DNA from: Synergistaceae bacterium
GTDB lineage: Bacteria > Synergistota > Synergistia > Synergistales > Aminobacteriaceae
Reading direction: 5' to 3'
DNA length: 33,434 nt
Assembly (NCBI GenBank): GCA_031272145.1
Contig: JAISUL010000031.1
Span: forward strand, 1-33,434
Shown: piece after piece, positions 9,083-16,104 of the stretch
Layout of the letters: each line of letters starts with the position of its first letter
Position numbering within the stretch: position 1 is the first letter of the stretch
Notes under the pieces: generated by a model
Database searches by the model: none
The model's input: only the letters and a program-made list of their open reading frames with translations
What the model was told of the DNA's origin: nothing
Position numbers and translations under genes: made by a program

Positions 9083-9928
9083 CTACGCGTCCGCCTTCTT
9101 GAGCCTGGCGATCTCGCTCTTGGTGAAGCCCGTGTACTTGCGCACGGTCTCCGGCGGAAGCCCGTCGGCGAGCATGGAACGAGCGACCTCGGCGCGGCCC
9201 TCGGTGCGGCCCCGCGCCATACCTCGCGCCATGCCCTTCTCCATGCCCTGCGCCATGCCCTCGGCGCGGCCCTGCGCCGAATAAACTTCCTCGAACATAG
9301 ACACGTACATATGTCTCTCCTCCTCCCCAGCGGCCTCGGTCAACTCACTCATGTACTCGACCATCTGCCGCCTGTAGTCCGGGTCCCGCAGCCTCATCTG
9401 GTAGTCCAAAGCCAAAAGTATATCGGCCTTGTCCTTGGGCTCCCACTTCCGCTCCAGCCACATCTTGGAGAGCTCCTTGAGGTAGCGGAACTTCATACCC
9501 TCGTCGTTCCCGCTCTTCTTGGCGCACTTCAGGGCGTAGAGCACCAAGCCTATGTGGCTGTCGTTCGCAAGAAGAACCTCGTCCGGCAAGTCCAGGATCG
9601 ACACGGTCAGGTACTTGTAGAACGACACCACGCCAAACTGCTTCCAGATGTAGAACGTCTTCTCACCCTCGGGCCTTTTGTCGGTCAGGGCGACTATGCC
9701 GATTGGATCGACCTTGAGTTTCAGGTATATCTCCGATCTATAGGCATACATCCGAGTCGGCAGGTCACCCCCGCCTTTGCCCTGAATTTCGATGTGGCAG
9801 AACACGACGGGCTCCTCGCCGCCGAGCAGGTTGATCCTGGCCAGCATGTCGACATGATGCGCCCCGCCCTCGCTGTCGAAGTTCAGCTTGCGCATCTCCT
9901 GCTCAAGGAACACCGGATCGCGGCTCAC
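9083..9928 (-). CDS. Rpn-family PD-(D/E)XK nuclease/putative transposase, 5' end displaced
   Basis: The product resembles the Rpn (recombination-promoting nuclease, formerly transposase_31) family. It has 'HHVDMLARINLLGGEEPVVFCHIEIQGK', with the Asp and Glu-x-Gln of a PD-(D/E)XK core, then a helical region. The C-terminal Gly-rich repeat is 'AEGMAQGMEKGMARGMARGRTEG', which is typical of the family. The GTG at 9928 gives 281 residues but leaves out conserved N-terminal sequence. The same frame upstream reads 'FGWEAIAIFAPPLYAAADVSRDPVF'. An ATG at 10004 in the neighbouring frame reads MEERGLSF and would join it if one base were lost near 9981-9984. The gene therefore looks frame-shifted at its 5' end, by mutation or miscall. 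It follows the TIGR02757 gene on the same strand. Confidence 0.75.
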   Translation of the reverse strand: MSRDPVFLEQEMRKLNFDSEGGAHHVDMLARINLLGGEEPVVFCHIEIQGKGGGDLPTRMYAYRSEIYLKLKVDPIGIVALTDKRPEGEKTFYIWKQFGVVSFYKYLTVSILDLPDEVLLANDSHIGLVLYALKCAKKSGNDEGMKFRYLKELSKMWLERKWEPKDKADILLALDYQMRLRDPDYRRQMVEYMSELTEAAGEEERHMYVSMFEEVYSAQGRAEGMAQGMEKGMARGMARGRTEGRAEVARSMLADGLPPETVRKYTGFTKSEIARLKKADA

Positions 9929-10008
9929 GTCGGCGGCCGCGTACAGGGGCGGGGCGAAGATGGCGATGGCCTCCCAGCCGAAAACTAAGACCCCTTTCTT
10001 CCATAATA

Positions 10009-10896
10009 CTACAAATTTCCTCCCCTTCCCCCATTGTACAGATTCACCAGCGCGTCCACGCTCAGAGGGAACGCCTTCCCCGAGGGGAACGCCTTCCCCG
10101 AGGGAAACGCCTTCCCCGAGCCGCTTCTTATGCCGAACCGCGTCAGGGCGAAGTCGTAGCGCGTAGGGTCAAGCGGCGACGCCTTCGCCAGAGCTTCGGT
10201 TATCTCCAGCGCGGCCGTCATGTCGGCCTGCTTTCTGCTCGTCAGGCCCAGGCGCAGGGCTATATGGTGAATGTGCGTGTCTATCGGCATTATCAGGTCT
10301 CGCGGGTCAAACACGTTCCAGCCTCCGGGGTCGACCTCGTCGCACCTCGTCATCCACTTGACGTAGAGCATCAGGCGCTTGCACGCACTGCCTCCGCTCG
10401 GGGCCGCAATTAGAGGGAAACCAGACCCTGCTAGGTCAGCGGGCCCCGAAAGGAAGCGCGCTAAACCGTCCAGCGCGTCGAGCATGGGAGCGTGTCCCTT
10501 ACCGTCTGCGCGGCTCCTCTCCGAGTGAATATTCCGAAGGCGGTTTTCCAACGATCCGTCCTTCCTTATCGCCTCTCCAGCGCGGGCTAGGAGGCCGGCC
10601 ATCTGAGAGCCGGTTGTGAATCGGTGCTTGAACCCCGCTAGACGGGCGGGCAGAGCGGCAGGACTGTTCATCAGAAAATCCGCCGGACGAGGCCCAAGGA
10701 CGTCCAGCACGGAGCGAACGCTCTTCATTATCTGAGCCACGCGGCCATAGGCCAGACACGAGGCCACGAGCCCAACCACCTCGCGGTCGCGCAGGCCGTC
10801 GTACTCGTAGAGAAACGCCAGCGGGTCGGGGAACACCAGCTCCCGCCGGTTGTAAGCGTAATAAAGTCCGTCGAGAAACGCCTTCATCTTGTCCAT
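10009..10896 (-). CDS. TIGR02757 family protein (DUF2400)
   Basis: This is a 295-residue protein with the features of the TIGR02757/DUF2400 family: 'FPDPLAFLYEYDGLRDREVVGLVASCLAYGRV', 'LMLYVKWMTRCDEVDPGGW' and 'LIMPIDTHIHHIALRLGLTSRKQADMTAALEITEALA', ending in 'YDFALTRFGIR'. The family has no firmly assigned reaction to my knowledge. The ATG at 10896 (MDKMKAF) is preferred because an earlier in-frame start would overlap the divergent purN start; the ATG at 10887 is also possible. Near the C-terminus a three-fold SGKAFP repeat is inserted. The family normally continues there towards a CxxxxPxC-like end, which is absent here. Confidence 0.85.
   Translation of the reverse strand: MDKMKAFLDGLYYAYNRRELVFPDPLAFLYEYDGLRDREVVGLVASCLAYGRVAQIMKSVRSVLDVLGPRPADFLMNSPAALPARLAGFKHRFTTGSQMAGLLARAGEAIRKDGSLENRLRNIHSERSRADGKGHAPMLDALDGLARFLSGPADLAGSGFPLIAAPSGGSACKRLMLYVKWMTRCDEVDPGGWNVFDPRDLIMPIDTHIHHIALRLGLTSRKQADMTAALEITEALAKASPLDPTRYDFALTRFGIRSGSGKAFPSGKAFPSGKAFPLSVDALVNLYNGGRGGNL
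10064..10117 (-). repeat. three 18-bp tandem units coding for SGKAFP
   Basis: Three near-identical 18-bp units (the second starts at 10082, the third at 10100) each contain GGGAA...CGTTCCC-type partial dyad symmetry. They encode SGKAFP three times near the end of the TIGR02757 protein. A related GGGAAG/GTTCCCC sequence occurs in the partial gene near 33256-33290. Confidence 0.8.
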
Positions 10897-10899
10897 TAG

Positions 10900-10931
10900 G
10901 TTATTATAATGAAATAAGGGAGGCGTTAAGC
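10900..10931. promoter_or_regulatory. divergent AT-rich start region of purN and TIGR02757 gene
   Basis: A TATAAT box at 10905-10910 on the plus strand overlaps a minus-strand TATAAT in the near-symmetric TTATTATAAT. AGGGAGG at 10917-10923 is a strong ribosome binding site for purN at 10932. No convincing -35 box is visible on either strand at 17 bases. Confidence 0.4.
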
Positions 10932-11513
10932 ATGGCACTTTTATCTACGAGGCTTGGAGTCCTTGTCTCGGGGCGGGGCAGCAACCTCGGGGCGATACTT
11001 CAGGCGATCGACGAGGGACGGCTCTGCGCCACGGTCGCGGCGGTCGTCTCGGATCATCGGGACGCGGGGGCGCTGGCCCGCGTGTCCGGACGGAAGGAGT
11101 GCGCGGTGTTCGTGGTCGAGCGCGGAGCGTACCCCCAGCAAGGGGAGTTCGAGGATAAAATAGCTGAGTGCCTGGAGGGGGAGAGGGTCGACCTCGTCGT
11201 GCTGGCCGGCTTCATGCGCGTGCTTAGCGGCCCGTTCGTCAGGCGCTTCGCCGGGAGGATAATCAACATCCACCCATCGCTGCTGCCGTCGTTCCCGGGG
11301 CTCCACGCCCAGAGGCAGGCGCTGCTTCACGGGGTCAAGGTCGCTGGCTGCACGGTTCACATGGTGGACGAGACCTTGGACGGAGGCCAGATACTCGCCC
11401 AGGCCGCGGTCCCGGTCCTGCCTGACGACACGGAGGAGACCCTGAGCGCCCGCATCCTGGCCGAGGAGCACCGAATATTGCCAGAGACGATAGCGCGGGT
11501 ATTCACGACTTGA
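10932..11513 (+). CDS. purN: phosphoribosylglycinamide formyltransferase (GART)
   Basis: The 193-residue protein transfers the formyl group of 10-formyl-THF to glycinamide ribonucleotide, the third step of purine synthesis, in the cytosol. It shows the N-terminal phosphate-binding 'VLVSGRGSNLGAIL', the catalytic 'INIHPSLLPSFPG' with Asn112 and His114, and Asp150 in 'DETLDGG'. These three are offset by six from the well-known E. coli residues Asn106, His108 and Asp144. The length is usual for the family. The start is the ATG with AGGGAGG upstream. The stop codon overlaps the queA TTG start, so the two are translationally coupled. No other pur gene is present in the window. Confidence 0.96.
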   Translation: MALLSTRLGVLVSGRGSNLGAILQAIDEGRLCATVAAVVSDHRDAGALARVSGRKECAVFVVERGAYPQQGEFEDKIAECLEGERVDLVVLAGFMRVLSGPFVRRFAGRIINIHPSLLPSFPGLHAQRQALLHGVKVAGCTVHMVDETLDGGQILAQAAVPVLPDDTEETLSARILAEEHRILPETIARVFTT

Positions 11514-12631
11514 ACATCACCGACATCAACGCGTGGGATTACCCCCTGCCTGACTCCGCCATAGCCCAAAGCCCGGCCGTCCCCCGCGACTCCTCCCGCC
11601 TACTGGTGTGGCACGCCGGGAAGGACGGCGAACGAATCGAGCACAGGCGGTTCTCGGACGTCGCGGACTACCTCACGCCCCGCGACCTGCTGGTGCTCAA
11701 CGACACGCGGGTCATACCGGCCCGCCTCGTCGGAACTAGAACGGGCGGCGGCAGGGCAGAGCTCCTCCTGCTCTCCCCCGTGCAGGCTGGGGAAGACGTT
11801 TTCTGCGCCCATGCCCATGCCCACGCCCACGGCACATGGAGGGCGCTGGTTCGCCCAGGCCGGAGGCTGCGCGACGGCGACAGCGTGCTCGTCGGGGACA
11901 GAGAGATAAAAATTATCGCGACTGAATCGGACGGGGTTCGGGTCGTCGAGGTCGGAGCATCAAAAGAGGACGTGACGGCCTTTCTTGATCGCTACGGCAG
12001 GACGCCACTTCCGCCGTATATAAAGGAAGATGCAGGGACTCGCGGTTCTTTTCATGCTGCATATCAGACGGTCTTCGCCGAGAGGGACGGGTCGGCTGCG
12101 GCTCCCACGGCAGGGCTGCACTTCACGCTCCCGCTTCTCGCGGCGATTGAGGCTAAAGGCGTTGTTAATGCTCGGGTTACGCTGCACGTCGGGCTGGGGA
12201 CGTTTCGCCCTGTGAAGGTCAAGGACATACGGGAGCACGTGGTGCACTCCGAGTACTGCGAGGTGTCGGCGGACGCGGCGGAGGCGGTGAGGCGGTGCCG
12301 AGAGCGCGGCGGGCGCGTCGTCGCGGTGGGCACGACCGTGGCCAGAACCCTTGAGTCCCACGCGGACAGCGAAGGCCTAGTCAGGACTGGCGCGGGGGAG
12401 ACGTCGCTTTTCATACGGCCGGGCTTCCGCTGGCGCGTGGTGGACGCGCTCATCACCAACTTCCACCTGCCCAAGAGCTCGCTCCTGATGCTGGTGGCGT
12501 CGTTCGTAGGGCAAATCTCTGGGATGGAGGACAGTCACGCCCTCGCCGCCCTGAAGGACGCCTACGCCGCGGCCCTGGCCGAGGGATACAGGTTCTTCTC
12601 GTTCGGAGACGCAATGATGATCAAAAAGTAA
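11510..12631 (+). CDS. queA: S-adenosylmethionine:tRNA ribosyltransferase-isomerase
   Basis: QueA uses SAM as a ribosyl donor to make epoxyqueuosine in tRNA. Family motifs are clear: 'PRDSSRLLV', 'LVLNDTRVIPARLVG', 'RYGRTPLPPYI', 'AAPTAGLHFT', 'HVGLGTFRPV' and 'ITNFHLPKSSLLMLV'. The start is a TTG sharing bases with the purN stop (TTGA). The preceding frame offers no ATG, and the family N-terminus aligns here (residues 1-35 'DYPLPDSAIAQSP..PRDSSRLLV'). Residues 101-107 are an alternating His-Ala stretch encoded by four GCCCAY hexamers (11807-11830), an expansion not usual in QueA at this loop. The 373-residue length is slightly above the usual 340-350. Confidence 0.95.
   Translation: MNITDINAWDYPLPDSAIAQSPAVPRDSSRLLVWHAGKDGERIEHRRFSDVADYLTPRDLLVLNDTRVIPARLVGTRTGGGRAELLLLSPVQAGEDVFCAHAHAHAHGTWRALVRPGRRLRDGDSVLVGDREIKIIATESDGVRVVEVGASKEDVTAFLDRYGRTPLPPYIKEDAGTRGSFHAAYQTVFAERDGSAAAPTAGLHFTLPLLAAIEAKGVVNARVTLHVGLGTFRPVKVKDIREHVVHSEYCEVSADAAEAVRRCRERGGRVVAVGTTVARTLESHADSEGLVRTGAGETSLFIRPGFRWRVVDALITNFHLPKSSLLMLVASFVGQISGMEDSHALAALKDAYAAALAEGYRFFSFGDAMMIKK
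11807..11830 (+). repeat. GCCCAT/GCCCAC hexamer repeat in queA
   Basis: Four tandem hexamers encode Ala-His four times, in a surface loop between the strands that precede 'GTWRALVRPG'. The unit is in frame, so slippage lengthens or shortens a His-rich loop. Confidence 0.85.
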
Positions 12632-12640
12632 TTTATGTTA

Positions 12641-12678
12641 TATACTTGCCGTTGCGCGCCTTTCGCGCGTAGTGGCAA
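12641..12678 (+). promoter_or_regulatory. candidate promoter and inverted repeat before the dehydrogenase operon
   Basis: TATACT at 12641-12646 could be a -10 box. It abuts an interrupted inverted repeat: TTGCC (12646-12650) with GGCAA (12674-12678), and an inner GCGCG (12654-12658) with CGCGC (12664-12668). There is no T-run, so this is more likely an operator or leader hairpin than a terminator. The -35 match is poor. Confidence 0.35.
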
Positions 12679-12697
12679 CACGAATGGAGGTCGTATT

Positions 12698-13699
12698 ATG
12701 GACGCACCTAACATAACGAGGATGGCGTCGGAGGTATCGGTTCAGCAGTACGGCAAGGAGCGTCTTCTTTCGTTCTACGAGACCATGGTCAAGATCCGCA
12801 GGTTTGAGCGGCTCGTGCGGGAGAAGTTCCTCGGCGGTGAGATTCCCGGCTTTGTGCACGTCTACATCGGCGAGGAGGCTATAGCGACTGGCGTCATGGC
12901 CAACCTGACCAACAGCGACTACATCGAGAGCACGCACCGCGGCCACGGCCACACTATAGCCAAGGGTGCCAACCTCAACAACATGATGGCGGAGATTTTC
13001 GGGCGGAAGACCGGCTGCTGCAAGGGCAAGGGCGGTTCGATGCACATCGCTGACTTCAGCGTCGGTATGCTCGGAGCCAACGGCGTGGTCGGAGGCGGCT
13101 ACAACCTGGCGCTCGGCGCGGCTTTGGCCATAAAGATGCAGAACAGGAACGACGTCTCCGTGGTCTTCTTCGGGGACGGGGCCAGCAACAGGGGCACCTT
13201 CCATGAGGCCGCGAACTTCGCCGCGGTGTGGAAGCTGCCCCTGTTTTTCGTCTGCGAGATGAACGAGTACGCGTCAACGACGCCCTACCGCACCGCGACC
13301 TCGGTCGACGACATCGCGCAGAGGGCGTACGGGTACAACATGCCAGCCGTGATAGTGGACGGCAACGACGTGCTTTCCGTCTACGAGGGCGCCAAGAAGC
13401 AGATAGACTACATCCGCGCCGGCAACGGCCCCGCCTTCTTGGAGTGCAAGACCTACCGAGTGGACGGGCACTTCGTGGGAGACCCGGAGAAGTACCGCAC
13501 CCGCGAGGAGGTTCAGAAGAACGTCGACGACCGCGACCCCATCATGCTTTTCGAGAGGAAGATCTCCAAGGTCTTCACGAAGAAGGACTTGGCCGACGTT
13601 CAGAGCAAAGTTGACGATCAGATAGCCGGCGCGCTGAAGTTCGCTCAGGAGTCGCCTGAGCCGGACGCCTCCGAGCTCTTTTCCGGCCTGTACGTTTGA
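12698..13699 (+). CDS. acoA: TPP-dependent acetoin/2-oxo-acid dehydrogenase E1 alpha
   Basis: The 333-residue E1 alpha subunit binds thiamine pyrophosphate and, with the beta subunit, decarboxylates or cleaves the substrate and passes the acyl group to lipoyl-E2. The TPP motif starts with GDG at 159-161 ('FFGDGASNRGTFHEAANFAA') and ends near 187-189 ('CEMN', where many relatives have ENN). 'ESTHRGHGHTIAKG' and 'KGKGGSMHIAD' are characteristic of the AcoA/PdhA group. The start is the ATG at 12698 with GGAGG 9 bases upstream; an ATG at 12635 would add 21 unsupported residues. It is the first gene of a four-gene operon. Whether the substrate is acetoin or pyruvate cannot be told from sequence alone; overall resemblance favours acetoin. 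Confidence 0.9.
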   Translation: MDAPNITRMASEVSVQQYGKERLLSFYETMVKIRRFERLVREKFLGGEIPGFVHVYIGEEAIATGVMANLTNSDYIESTHRGHGHTIAKGANLNNMMAEIFGRKTGCCKGKGGSMHIADFSVGMLGANGVVGGGYNLALGAALAIKMQNRNDVSVVFFGDGASNRGTFHEAANFAAVWKLPLFFVCEMNEYASTTPYRTATSVDDIAQRAYGYNMPAVIVDGNDVLSVYEGAKKQIDYIRAGNGPAFLECKTYRVDGHFVGDPEKYRTREEVQKNVDDRDPIMLFERKISKVFTKKDLADVQSKVDDQIAGALKFAQESPEPDASELFSGLYV

Positions 13700-13728
13700 G
13701 TGGCTTTGTTGTTGGAGGTGGCAGACTT

Positions 13729-14700
13729 ATGAAGAACATCACTTTTTCTCAGGCGACTCTGGAGGCCATGGAGGAGGAGATGAAGCGCGACCCGACGGTC
13801 TTCGTCATGGGCGAGGACATCGCTAGGCAGGGCGGCATCTTCGGGCAGTTCAAGGGGCTTCCCGACAAGTTCGGCACGGACAGGATCAGGGACACCCCGA
13901 TAAGCGAGACAGCGATAATCGGCGCGGCGGTGGGAGCGGCTCTGGCCGGCATGCGCCCCGTGGCCGACATGCACTTCGCGGATTTCGTCGGCGTGTGCAT
14001 GGACGAGATTTTCAACCAGATGGCCAAGGTTCACTACATGTTCGGCGCCCAGAAGACCGTGCCTGTCGTGGTGCGTGCCCCCGACGGCATAATAAATCAG
14101 GCGGCGGCGCAGCACTCTCAGTGCGTCGAGGCTTGGTTCACCCACATACCCGGCCTGAAGGTCGTCATCCCGTCCAACGCGGCGGACGCAAAGGGGCTTC
14201 TGAAGTCCGCCATACGCGACGACAACCCGGTCATGTACTTTGAGCACAAGGGGCTTTTCTCGATGAAGGGCGACGTGCCTGAGGGCGAGCACCTGGTCGA
14301 GATAGGCAAGGCCCGCGTTGACCGCGAGGGGTCTGACATCACGATAGTGTCGTGGTCGATGATGCTGAACCACGCCGCGAAGGCCGCCGACAAGCTCGCA
14401 GCCGACGGGATCAAGGCCGAGCTGATAGACCTTCGCAGCCTCTCCCCGTGGGACAAGGATGCCGTGCTGAAGTCCGTGGCCAAGACGGGCAGGCTCTGCG
14501 TGGCTCAGGAGGCGGTGAAGCAGGGCGGCTTCGGAGCTGAGATCGCCGCGACCGTCGCCGAGGAGGCGCTCGACTGCCTCGATGCGCCCATAGTCCGCGT
14601 GGGCGCGCCATTCACCCCGATTCCCTTCGCTCGCCCGCTGGAGCAGGCCTACAGGGTCACGGCCGACACCATCTACAACGCCGTGCGCAAGCTGTTCTAA
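13729..14700 (+). CDS. acoB: acetoin/2-oxo-acid dehydrogenase E1 beta
   Basis: The 323-residue transketolase-like beta subunit is the partner of the preceding E1 alpha. Recognisable segments are 'VFVMGEDIARQGGIFGQFKGL', 'DTPISETAIIGAAVGAALAGMRPVADMHFADF', 'GAQKTVPVVVRAP' and, near the end, 'CVAQEAVKQGGFGAEIAA'. The Glu in 'ISETAI' is the conserved residue that contacts the TPP pyrimidine in this family. GGAGG at 13714-13718 supports the ATG at 13729. The 29-base gap to E1 alpha and 18-base gap to E2 mark an operon. Confidence 0.92.
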   Translation: MKNITFSQATLEAMEEEMKRDPTVFVMGEDIARQGGIFGQFKGLPDKFGTDRIRDTPISETAIIGAAVGAALAGMRPVADMHFADFVGVCMDEIFNQMAKVHYMFGAQKTVPVVVRAPDGIINQAAAQHSQCVEAWFTHIPGLKVVIPSNAADAKGLLKSAIRDDNPVMYFEHKGLFSMKGDVPEGEHLVEIGKARVDREGSDITIVSWSMMLNHAAKAADKLAADGIKAELIDLRSLSPWDKDAVLKSVAKTGRLCVAQEAVKQGGFGAEIAATVAEEALDCLDAPIVRVGAPFTPIPFARPLEQAYRVTADTIYNAVRKLF

Positions 14701-14718
14701 TTACTGGGGGGACGGCAA

Positions 14719-16092
14719 ATGGCGACGACGATCACCATGCCGAAGCTGGGCCTCACCATGAACAGCGGCTCAGTGCAGGAGTGGAAGAAGAAGGTCGGCG
14801 ACACGGTCAAGAAGGGCGAGCTCCTCTACACGGTCGCGACGGACAAGCTGACGGTTGACGTGGAAAGCCCCGCCGACGGCGTGCTAGGGGCTATAACTGT
14901 GGAGATAGGCCAGGAGGTTCCGGTGGGAGCCCCGCTCGGCGTGATAGTGGCCCCAGGCGAGGCAGTACCGGTAGCAAAGCAAGAGCAGGAGCCAGCGGCC
15001 AGCCAGCTTATTGCTCAGCCTGCGGCTCAGGCGGCGGCTGTTGCACAGCCCACTGCTCAGCCATCGATGCACTACAAGGCGTCTCCTAAGGCGAAAAAGC
15101 TGGCGCGCGAGAGTGGCGTTGACCTCTCCCTAGTGCCGGGCACCGGCCCTGACGGCTGGGTCGTGGCCCGCGACGTTGAGGCAGCGGCGGCGGCGGGGGC
15201 GGCAGCGGGAGAAAAGGTCAAGGCCTCACCTGTCGCTGCGAAGATGGCGGCAGAGGGCGGGGTCGACCTCTCGTCCATAGATACTGGCGGCAAGCGCGTC
15301 ATGAAGGCCGACGTCGAGGCGGCCATAAAGGGCGCCGAGGCGGCCATTGCGATGGGCAGCGAAAAGGCTGCGGCCCGCGAAAACCGCGTGCCTGCCACTC
15401 AGATGCGCAAGGTCGTGGCTTCCCGCATGCTCCAGAGCACGTCGTCCATCCCGTCCGTGCACTACTTCATGGACGTGGACATGGGGCCGATCAACGCGCT
15501 TCGGGCTAAGTACAACGACGCCCTAGCAAAGCGCGGCGGGAAGGTCAAGATCTCCCTGAACGACGTCCTGATGAAGTTCTGCGCCTCGCTGCTGATGCAG
15601 TTCCCGATGGTCAACGCCTACGCCGAGACCGACAGCGCAGGCAAAGTTAGCGCCTTCATAACGCACGACTACGTGAACGTGGGCCTGGCCGTGGCGCTCG
15701 ACGGAGGCCTGATAGTCCCGAACGTGAAGGACGTCCAGGCGAAGGGCCTGGCTAAGATAGCGGAGGAGCGTGACGACCTCGTCGCGCGGGCGCGTAAGGG
15801 CGCTCTCACTGGCGACGAGATGGCGGGCGGTACGTTCACCATATCGAACCTCGGCGCACCCGGGCGCGGCGTGGACTCGTTCACCCCGATAATCAACCCG
15901 CCTGAGGCCGCCATACTCGGCATAGCCCGGACTATAGACAAACCGGTAGTCGTGGACGGGTCAATAAAGATCTGTCCGATGGCGGCGTTTTGCCTTGCAG
16001 CCGACCACCGTCTGGTGGACGGCGCCGACGCAGCTATGTTCCTCAGCCGCCTGAAGGAACTGGTCGAGAACCCAGACCTGTTCCTGCTGTAA
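14719..16092 (+). CDS. acoC: dihydrolipoyl acyltransferase E2 with two peripheral-binding domains
   Basis: The 457-residue E2 core of the complex has these domains in order. A lipoyl domain spans 1-80, with the lipoylated Lys43 in 'VATDKLTVDVESPADG'. An Ala/Gln-rich linker follows. One E3/E1-binding domain lies at about 119-155 ('ASPKAKKLARESGVDLSLVPGTGPDGWVVARDV'). An Ala-rich linker leads to a second, weaker copy at about 167-205 ('ASPVAAKMAAEGGVDLSSIDTGGKRVMKADV'). The catalytic acyltransferase domain runs from about 222 to 457, with 'DHRLVDGADA' (His430, Asp434) as active-site motif. The second binding domain is unusual, as most E2 proteins have one. The Ser/Asp variation in its 'G.G..G' loop suggests it may not bind normally. 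Confidence 0.93.
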   Translation: MATTITMPKLGLTMNSGSVQEWKKKVGDTVKKGELLYTVATDKLTVDVESPADGVLGAITVEIGQEVPVGAPLGVIVAPGEAVPVAKQEQEPAASQLIAQPAAQAAAVAQPTAQPSMHYKASPKAKKLARESGVDLSLVPGTGPDGWVVARDVEAAAAAGAAAGEKVKASPVAAKMAAEGGVDLSSIDTGGKRVMKADVEAAIKGAEAAIAMGSEKAAARENRVPATQMRKVVASRMLQSTSSIPSVHYFMDVDMGPINALRAKYNDALAKRGGKVKISLNDVLMKFCASLLMQFPMVNAYAETDSAGKVSAFITHDYVNVGLAVALDGGLIVPNVKDVQAKGLAKIAEERDDLVARARKGALTGDEMAGGTFTISNLGAPGRGVDSFTPIINPPEAAILGIARTIDKPVVVDGSIKICPMAAFCLAADHRLVDGADAAMFLSRLKELVENPDLFLL

Positions 16093-16104
16093 GGGGCGAA
16101 AAAC

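Noticed and set aside
9083-9928. Insertion sequence around the Rpn-family gene
   Set aside because: No terminal inverted repeats or target duplications were seen; Rpn genes often stand alone.
9044-9988. Plus-strand open frame across the Rpn-family gene
   Set aside because: The minus strand encodes recognisable Rpn sequence; the plus frame is Leu/His-rich shadow and starts in the terminator region.
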